From contig JAGXFV010000034.1 in assembly GCA_024637095.1 (NCBI GenBank), positions 163,427 through 227,426 on the forward strand: a stretch of 64,000 nt of DNA. The letters are read 5' to 3'. This stretch comes from Actinomycetes bacterium. Its GTDB lineage: Bacteria > Actinomycetota > Thermoleophilia > RBG-16-64-13. Positions 58,690 to 64,000 of this stretch are shown here, piece by piece. Under the pieces are notes generated by a model that was given only the letters and a program-made list of their open reading frames with translations, had not been told where the DNA came from and ran no database searches. Numbering within the stretch: position 1 is the first letter of the stretch; the number at the start of each line of letters is the position of its first letter. The position numbers were made by a program, and so were the translations under genes.

Positions 58690-58742
58690 TTTGGTCGTCA
58701 AGAATTCTTGCCCTCAGCGATCTTCGTCTAGGAGGTACCTGC

Positions 58743-59444
58743 GTGTTCCGTCCCGCCCCCGATTCTTCGCCATTGATGGGTATGCCGCTTAGTGCGGTGC
58801 CGGTCGTCCTCCTGCTCCTCTCCCTACTGGTTTTCTCCCTTGCTGCGTGCGGGGAGGGTGAGGAAGAACCAGATGCGACGACCACGTCGCCGACCGCGCT
58901 CGAAGAATCGGGCGCCGATACAGGGGAGAGCAACGTGCAGGAGCAACCGCAGGTAAGGCTGCAGACCAACCAGGGAGAGATTCTCGTGAAGCTCTTCCCG
59001 GACAAAGCCCCGGCGAGCGTAGACAACTTCCTGGAGTACGTCCGCAATGGGGTCTACGACGGCACCATCTTTCACCGGGTGATCCCGGGTTTCATGATCC
59101 AGGGGGGCGGGTTCACCCCGGAGATGAGTCAGAAGGAAACCAACGCGCCCATCAAGAACGAAGCCGGCAACGGACTGAAGAACGCCCGGGGGACGCTCGC
59201 GATGGCCCGGACCCAAGTGGTGGATAGTGCCACCGCGCAGTTCTTCATCAACCTGACCGACAACGCCTTCCTCGATCAACGAGATGAGTCTGTCGCCGGC
59301 TACGGCTACGCGGTCTTCGGTGAGGTGGTCGAAGGGATGGACGTCGTCGACCAGATCGCGGCCGTCCCCACGGGCAGTTCCGGCCAATTCCAGGACGTTC
59401 CGAACGAGCCGGTGATCATCCAGAGCGCGAGCGTGGTGGAGTAG
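58743..59444 (+). CDS. Lipoprotein peptidyl-prolyl isomerase (cyclophilin)
   Basis: A 233-aa exported cyclophilin-type PPIase. The N-terminus has a lipoprotein signal with lipobox SLAAC (Cys36) and a Thr/Glu-rich linker to about residue 70. The cyclophilin domain has [15 protein letters not shown] (catalytic Arg), [18 protein letters not shown] (active site) and [19 protein letters not shown] 58743 with AGGAGG seven bases upstream is a very good start. Its last 29 bp overlap the convergent uracil-DNA glycosylase-like gene. Confidence 0.9.
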   Translation: MFRPAPDSSPLMGMPLSAVPVVLLLLSLLVFSLAACGEGEEEPDATTTSPTALEESGADTGESNVQEQPQVRLQTNQGEILVKLFPDKAPASVDNFLEYVRNGVYDGTIFHRVIPGFMIQGGGFTPEMSQKETNAPIKNEAGNGLKNARGTLAMARTQVVDSATAQFFINLTDNAFLDQRDESVAGYGYAVFGEVVEGMDVVDQIAAVPTGSSGQFQDVPNEPVIIQSASVVE

Positions 59445-60198
59445 CCGGGAGGACCAGGCCCAGCGCGGAGAGCTCTTCTTCCACTTGAACGCTCCAACGG
59501 GCGTTGGCCACGGGGTTTGCCGGGCTCGGATGGAGAATGCGCCCGATTCGGACGTCCGTCGCCGCGAGGGCCCGGCGAGCGCGCTCCTCGGCGAACCTGC
59601 CGATGCCGATGACGAGTGGGGCCTCGAGCACCGCCACGGTCTGCGCGAGGGCGCGGTCGCATGAGTCGAAGAGAGGTTCCCGCTCGGGCCGCTTCAAGCG
59701 GTCCGGGGTGCGATTGCGGCCACTTTCCTCCAAGAAGACCAGCGGACAGTAGTTGGCGACGAAGAAGCGGTCGAAGAAGGCCTCCGCAGAGCCGAAGCGC
59801 CTCCGTGCCCAGCCCCATAAACGGCTGCCGCTGACCTCGCTCCGCGGACATGCGAAACCCCGAACCGGGCGCTTGGGGTGCTCGTCGGCCGGACGTCCCA
59901 CCTCACCGCGAATTCCCATCCACCCGCTGACGGCGGAAACGTCGCCGAAGGGGATGCCGGTTTGCGCCATTCCGAAGGGGCCCGGGTTCATTCCCACGAA
60001 AACCGCTTCCTTGGGCGGATGCCCAAATCGGGCGAGGTACTCCAGGTAGGGGTCGCGGGCGTAGTCCAGAGGGTTGTAGACGTGGGCCACCGGCGGGGCG
60101 AATCTCAAGGCACCTGCCTCCGTCGCCAGCTTGGCGGTGATCCTCTTCAAGTCCCCCAGCCAGTCGGCGGCGGGGGTGGCGGGCTCCAGCGTGCCCAC
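59416..60198 (-). CDS. SMUG1-like uracil-DNA glycosylase
   Basis: A 260-aa protein resembling single-strand-selective SMUG1 glycosylases, which remove uracil and oxidised bases from DNA. The catalytic motif [19 protein letters not shown] is near residues 66-85, with [10 protein letters not shown] and the C-terminal HPSPANP, the SMUG1/UDG signature. Bacterial SMUG1 enzymes are rare, so this is a useful annotation. It runs opposite to the cyclophilin gene and shares its last 29 bp. Confidence 0.88.
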   Translation of the reverse strand: MGTLEPATPAADWLGDLKRITAKLATEAGALRFAPPVAHVYNPLDYARDPYLEYLARFGHPPKEAVFVGMNPGPFGMAQTGIPFGDVSAVSGWMGIRGEVGRPADEHPKRPVRGFACPRSEVSGSRLWGWARRRFGSAEAFFDRFFVANYCPLVFLEESGRNRTPDRLKRPEREPLFDSCDRALAQTVAVLEAPLVIGIGRFAEERARRALAATDVRIGRILHPSPANPVANARWSVQVEEELSALGLVLPATPPRSRSG

Positions 60199-60205
60199 CG
60201 TCGCT

Positions 60206-62446
60206 CTAGGCCTCTCTTTCAGGCTCGGGCTCGTCCGGCAATGCCTCGACCCTCAGATCCGGCAGCCATTCGAGCCAACTGGGAAAGTACCAGTTGAGGT
60301 CTCCGAGGAGCCGCATGGCGGCGGGAACCAAGACCACGCGGACCAGCGTGGCGTCGAGAAAGATAGCCACCCCCAGGCCGAAGCCGAGCTGTTGAAAGAC
60401 CACGATGTCGCCCGCGGCAAACCCGGCGAAGACGGCGATCATGATGGCGGCCGCGCCGGTGATGATCCCGGCGGTCGACCGCAGCCCGAAAGCGACGGAG
60501 TCCCGGTTGCCGGCTCCGTTGTCATAGTGCTCCCGTATGCGCGAAAGCAAGAAGACCTGATAGTCCATGGAAAGACCGAACAGAATGGCGAAGAGAAACA
60601 GCGGTATCCAGGTCTCGATCACGTCGATTTGCTGGAAGCCCAACAAATCCCTCAGATAGCCCTCCTGGAATACGAGCACGAGCAGACCGTAAGCCGCTCC
60701 CACCGACAGCAGGTTCATGATTATTGCCTTCAGCGGGATGACCACGGATCGGAAAACCACGGTGAGCAATATGAAGCTGAGACCCAGAATGAAGGCGAAG
60801 ACCAGCGGCGTGTAGCTGTCGATGATCTGGCTGAAGTCGACGGCCTGCGCGGTTGCGCCCGTGACCAGCGCCTCCGCCGGGATCTCGCCGAACGCCTGAG
60901 GCACGTAGACGCCACGAACCCGTTCGACTGCCTCTTGCGCCGCTCGGGCGTTGGGGTCTTCTTCCAGTGAGTACGTGAGCACGCCGAGCCGGCCATTATC
61001 GGCGAACTCCGGCGGCCGGGTGGGCTGCGAGAAAGAGGGGTCGCCGGCGATCAGCGCGGTCAGTTCCTCCATGGCCTGCTGCACCTCGGGCTGAGCCACC
61101 TCGCCGACAACCGCGACCTCCAGCGGGGAGACCAGGCCCAGCGAGAAGTCCCGCTGTAGGATTTCGAATCCCCGCTTGGTTTCTGCGCGTTCGGGAAGGC
61201 TGCTGACGCCGGCGGTGCCGATCTCGATGCCCAGATAGCTTACCGAGGCGAGCAGCAGCACGCTGACCGCGAAGATGGTGCTGATCCAGGGGTGGTTCAT
61301 CACGCCGTGAGCCACCCGGTCCCAGAAGCCACCGCGCCCGCCTGCCCCGAGACCCTTTCTCCCGAGGAAGGGCACCTTGCCGGAATCGATCCGGTCTCCG
61401 AGCAGGGAGAAGGCTGCCGGGAGGAGCGTTAGGGAAGCGGCCAGGGCCACGAGCACGACGAGTATCGCCCCCACGGCCAGGCTGCGGAAAGTGGTGATGG
61501 GCACGAGGACCAACCCGGCCAGGGCCAGAATCACCGTGGTGCCGCTGAAGAGCACGGCCCGCGTCGCGCTGGTGCCGGTGCGTCCTATCGCGTCGGCGAC
61601 GCTTCGGCCTTCGTTGCGCTCTTCACGGAAGCGCGAGACGATGAACAGCGAGTAATCGATGCCCACCGCCAGTCCCATCATGGTGATCATATTGGTCACG
61701 AAGAAGGCCAGCTCGAAGAGCTGGCCGACCAGAGCCGAAAGCCCGACGGCCATGGCTATCGCGAGGATCGCGAGTCCCAGCGGCAGGAGTGCCGCGACCA
61801 GCGTGCCAAACACAGCCAGAAGGATGATGAGGGCAATCCCCGAACCGAAGAGTTCGCCCGTCAAAAGATCCGCCTCGGCAATGCGCTCGTAGTCCGCCCC
61901 GATGCTGGATTGCCCGGTGATCAACACTTCGAACGCCACGGACTTGTCGGCCTCGTCCACTATCTCCATCAGACCGCCGATGTTCTCGTCGGCCTGGTCG
62001 AGTCCGCCTGCCATCGTGACCGGGATGACCGTGGCATGCCCCTGTTCGGAGATGAACGGCTCCGGCTGCGGGGCCTCCAGATAGCTGACGGCCTGCTGCA
62101 CCGCCTGATCGCCCAAGCCCCGGATGTCAGCCATGACCTCGGTCACCATTTGGCGGAATTCCGGATCCTCTACCGTGAGCTGCTCGGAGCGAATGATCAC
62201 CGTCTCGGTAACCAGCGGCGGGCCGCGAAGCTCGTCCTGGATGAGCCGACTGGCCCGCGCAGCCTCGGGCTCCCCGGTGAAGCCCTGCTCGGTGGTCAGA
62301 GCTGAGCCAAGCAAAGTAGAGGTTGCCAGCACCGAACCCACGAGCAGTAGGACCCAAGCCCCCACGACGAGCCACGGATGTGCCGCGGATCGGCGGGCGA
62401 TCCGTTCCAGGAGGGCGGGCTTGGGAGATCGAGAGTGATCGCTCAT
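60206..62446 (-). CDS. MMPL/RND-family membrane transporter
   Basis: A 746-aa transporter with about 12 membrane helices in two similar halves, each with a large outer loop, as in MMPL proteins that export lipids or siderophores in Actinobacteria. Motifs include GLAVGIDYSLFIVSRFREER in the first half and LFGLSMDYQVFLLSRIREHY in the second; these proton-relay segments with Asp-Tyr pairs are intact. The substrate is unknown. It begins 7 bp after the SMUG1-like gene on the same strand. Confidence 0.9.
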   Translation of the reverse strand: MSDHSRSPKPALLERIARRSAAHPWLVVGAWVLLLVGSVLATSTLLGSALTTEQGFTGEPEAARASRLIQDELRGPPLVTETVIIRSEQLTVEDPEFRQMVTEVMADIRGLGDQAVQQAVSYLEAPQPEPFISEQGHATVIPVTMAGGLDQADENIGGLMEIVDEADKSVAFEVLITGQSSIGADYERIAEADLLTGELFGSGIALIILLAVFGTLVAALLPLGLAILAIAMAVGLSALVGQLFELAFFVTNMITMMGLAVGIDYSLFIVSRFREERNEGRSVADAIGRTGTSATRAVLFSGTTVILALAGLVLVPITTFRSLAVGAILVVLVALAASLTLLPAAFSLLGDRIDSGKVPFLGRKGLGAGGRGGFWDRVAHGVMNHPWISTIFAVSVLLLASVSYLGIEIGTAGVSSLPERAETKRGFEILQRDFSLGLVSPLEVAVVGEVAQPEVQQAMEELTALIAGDPSFSQPTRPPEFADNGRLGVLTYSLEEDPNARAAQEAVERVRGVYVPQAFGEIPAEALVTGATAQAVDFSQIIDSYTPLVFAFILGLSFILLTVVFRSVVIPLKAIIMNLLSVGAAYGLLVLVFQEGYLRDLLGFQQIDVIETWIPLFLFAILFGLSMDYQVFLLSRIREHYDNGAGNRDSVAFGLRSTAGIITGAAAIMIAVFAGFAAGDIVVFQQLGFGLGVAIFLDATLVRVVLVPAAMRLLGDLNWYFPSWLEWLPDLRVEALPDEPEPEREA

Positions 62447-62581
62447 TGAGAGGTACCTCGCTAGGCTAAGTATTGCCAGCTTGGAATCCTACCGGCTCTG
62501 GGGCCATTTAACACGTTATGCGCAAAAAGGTAGCCAACTTCGCCATGCGGCGCCGGGTGATCGCGGTGGACGCTCTTGGTC

Positions 62582-63304
62582 CTACCAGGGAAGCGGGGAG
62601 CCGTCGTAGCTGAAGAAGGCTCCGTTGTCCTTCTCGCTCAGGGCGGACACCAGGCGGATGAGGGCGGCCGCGGACTCTTCGGGCAGCAGAGTGGCGTGCC
62701 CTCCGCCCATGTCTGTTTGCACCCAACCGGGGTGAACGACGATGGTAACGATGCCCTCACGGCTTAGTTCGCGCGACAGGATCTTGTTGACCATGTTGAG
62801 GGCGGCCTTGCTCGCGGAATAGCTGTAGTAGCCCGTGCTCGACTTGTCTTCGATGGAGCCCATACGCGAGGTGACGTTGACTACCCTGGGCGCTTTGGCC
62901 CGAGCGAGCAACCCCTTGTGGGCCTGCACCATCAGCAGGGGCCCCACGGTATTCACGGCGAAAACCTGCAGCGAGTTCCCCTGCTCGACCCGGCCCAAGG
63001 GTTCGGGCGCGGTGCTGGAGCTTCCCCCTTGCCCGCTGGCGATGCCCGCGTTGTTGATCAGGAGATCCAGGGCGTCGGTGTGTTTGCGGACCTCGTTCAC
63101 CGACTCGGCGATGGACTGGGGGTCGGAGACGTCCAGGGCAATGGGGACGAGGGAGTCGGGATGGGCGCGCCTCAATTCGCGGAGTTCCTCGCGCTCGGAG
63201 CCGCCTCTTGCGGCGGCGAAGACCCGGTCTCCACGTTCCAGTAGTTGCCGGACGAGCGCCAAGCCCAGTCCTCTAGCCGCTCCAGTCACCAATGTATCCG
63301 CCAT
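62582..63304 (-). CDS. Short-chain dehydrogenase/reductase
   Basis: A 240-aa SDR of the classical type. The NAD(P) motif TGAARGLG, the NNAG motif and the catalytic Ser-Tyr-Lys (NVTSRMGS, then YYSYSASKAALN) are present. Classical SDRs oxidise or reduce small alcohols and ketones; the substrate is not evident. ATG 63304 has GAGGGA upstream. It diverges from the flavin reductase-like gene by 120 bp. Confidence 0.9.
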   Translation of the reverse strand: MADTLVTGAARGLGLALVRQLLERGDRVFAAARGGSEREELRELRRAHPDSLVPIALDVSDPQSIAESVNEVRKHTDALDLLINNAGIASGQGGSSSTAPEPLGRVEQGNSLQVFAVNTVGPLLMVQAHKGLLARAKAPRVVNVTSRMGSIEDKSSTGYYSYSASKAALNMVNKILSRELSREGIVTIVVHPGWVQTDMGGGHATLLPEESAAALIRLVSALSEKDNGAFFSYDGSPLPW

Positions 63305-63424
63305 GGAGTTCCCTCTCTTCCCAACATCGCGGGACGCCGCGATCCATCGTGTCCTTCGGATTCTTCGTATCCGTCTCCCGTTTGTTGTACCTTCGTGTGG
63401 TGGATCAGCAACGTGGAGGTGAAC

Positions 63425-64000
63425 ATGAAGCGGTCGATCGGTGCTAAACCCGTGCTCTACCCGACGCCAACACTGGTGGTGGGCACCTACGACGCGCAGG
63501 GAAAAGCGAATGTGATGACGGCGGCCTGGGGAGGGATATGCTGCTCCAAGCCCCCGTGCGTGGCCGTCTCGCTGCGGGCCGCCACCTATTCGCATGGGAA
63601 CATCGTGGCCCGTGGGGCGTTTACCGTCAGCGTCCCTTCGCGCGACCACGTCCGCGAGGTGGACTACTTCGGCGTGGCGTCGGGCCGCGATCAGGACAAA
63701 TTCAGTCAGGCGGGTTTGACCGCGACCGCCTCTGAAGTGGTGGACGCACCCTACGTGGCCGAGTTTCCCCTGATACTGCAGTGTTCCCTGCTGAAGCAGG
63801 TGGAGATTGGCCTGCACACGCAGTTTATTGGCGAAATCGTGGAGATTCTGGCGGAAGAGGACTGCCTGGACGAGCGGGGCCGGGTCGACGTGCTCAAGCT
63901 GCGGCCCTTCGTCTACGCACCCGAAAACATGAGCTACTTTGCGCTGGGTGAGAATCTGGGCCAAGCCTTCTCCATCGGCAAGGAACTGCGCGGCGACTAA
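63425..64000 (+). CDS. Flavin reductase-like FMN-binding protein (flavoredoxin type)
   Basis: A 191-aa flavoprotein of the flavin reductase family, as in flavoredoxins. Typical segments are MTAAWGGICCSKPPCVAVSLR and FTVSVPSRDHVREVDYFG, and KLRPFVYAPENMSYFALGE near the end. GGAGG lies six bases before ATG 63425. The TAA stop is at the last base of the window, so the gene is complete. The electron partner is unknown. Confidence 0.9.
   Translation: MKRSIGAKPVLYPTPTLVVGTYDAQGKANVMTAAWGGICCSKPPCVAVSLRAATYSHGNIVARGAFTVSVPSRDHVREVDYFGVASGRDQDKFSQAGLTATASEVVDAPYVAEFPLILQCSLLKQVEIGLHTQFIGEIVEILAEEDCLDERGRVDVLKLRPFVYAPENMSYFALGENLGQAFSIGKELRGD

Noticed and set aside
62449..62458. GAGGTACCTC palindrome before the MMPL gene
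   Set aside because: It contains the ribosome binding site of that gene; a 10-bp palindrome alone is not enough for an operator call.

Overview
The window is a dense, GC-rich bacterial chromosome segment with roughly 65 genes. Most are co-directional on the + strand, with frequent ATGA/GTGA start-stop overlaps and many GTG/TTG starts. The gene set points to a Gram-positive, probably deep-branching member of the Actinomycetota. The reasons are a division cluster with mraZ, sepF, yggT and divIVA but no ftsA, a zwf gene paired with opcA, a DAP-type MurE (DNPR motif), and small DUF3618/YqjE-like and MMPL proteins. This placement is an inference from gene content, not a phylogeny. No rRNA, tRNA, CRISPR array or intact insertion sequence was seen.

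Layout. (1) 0-2.5 kb: the tail of an unknown gene, then the helicase gene pcrA. (2) 2.5-25.2 kb: a complete division and cell-wall cluster, mraZ-rsmH-ftsL-ftsI-murE-murF-mraY-murD-ftsW-murG-murC-murB-ftsQ-ftsZ, continuing into pgeF-yggS-sepF-proC-yggT-divIVA-yggU-dksA-like-lspA-rluD. A structured region before mraZ holds tandem repeats, a palindrome, MraZ-type boxes and a probable leaderless promoter. (3) 25.2-28.3 kb: a minus-strand bifunctional putA. (4) 28.3-36.6 kb: a HAD phosphatase, then a pentose phosphate operon tkt-rpiB-tal-zwf-opcA-pgl. (5) 36.6-46.6 kb: pyrimidine genes pyrR-pyrB and pyrC-carA, separated by a 5.6 kb accessory island. The island carries an mntA antitoxin with a broken hepT toxin, small HTH genes or fragments, a membrane-anchored thermonuclease-like protein, a 50-aa basic protein, and minus-strand quinone-type genes (UbiE-like, UbiA-like). 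carB does not follow carA.

(6) 46.8-47.8 kb: a 146-residue peroxiredoxin whose peroxidatic cysteine codon is an in-frame TGA, followed at once by a 12-bp hairpin placed like a bacterial SECIS element. The frame has no cysteine anywhere, so it is best read as a selenoprotein. This is the most notable item in the window. (7) 47.9-51.9 kb: an ADP-forming acyl-CoA synthetase and an acetyl-CoA hydrolase/transferase fused to a GNAT domain, a likely acetyl-CoA/acetate energy module. (8) 52-64 kb: mixed housekeeping and accessory genes: AlkD-like glycosylase, M20 peptidase, DUF5658 protein, M23 peptidase, YqjE-like and DUF3618 proteins, a 22-aa membrane peptide with its own terminator, a nitronate monooxygenase-like protein, YjbQ, a lipoprotein cyclophilin, SMUG1-like uracil-DNA glycosylase, an MMPL transporter, an SDR and a flavin reductase-like protein ending at the window edge.

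Together the genes cover peptidoglycan precursor synthesis and septation, NADPH and pentose supply, pyrimidine synthesis, proline turnover and acetate metabolism. Several start sites (mraZ, murE, pyrR, mntA) have a -10-like hexamer 6-10 nt before the start codon, which suggests leaderless transcripts are used alongside Shine-Dalgarno starts.
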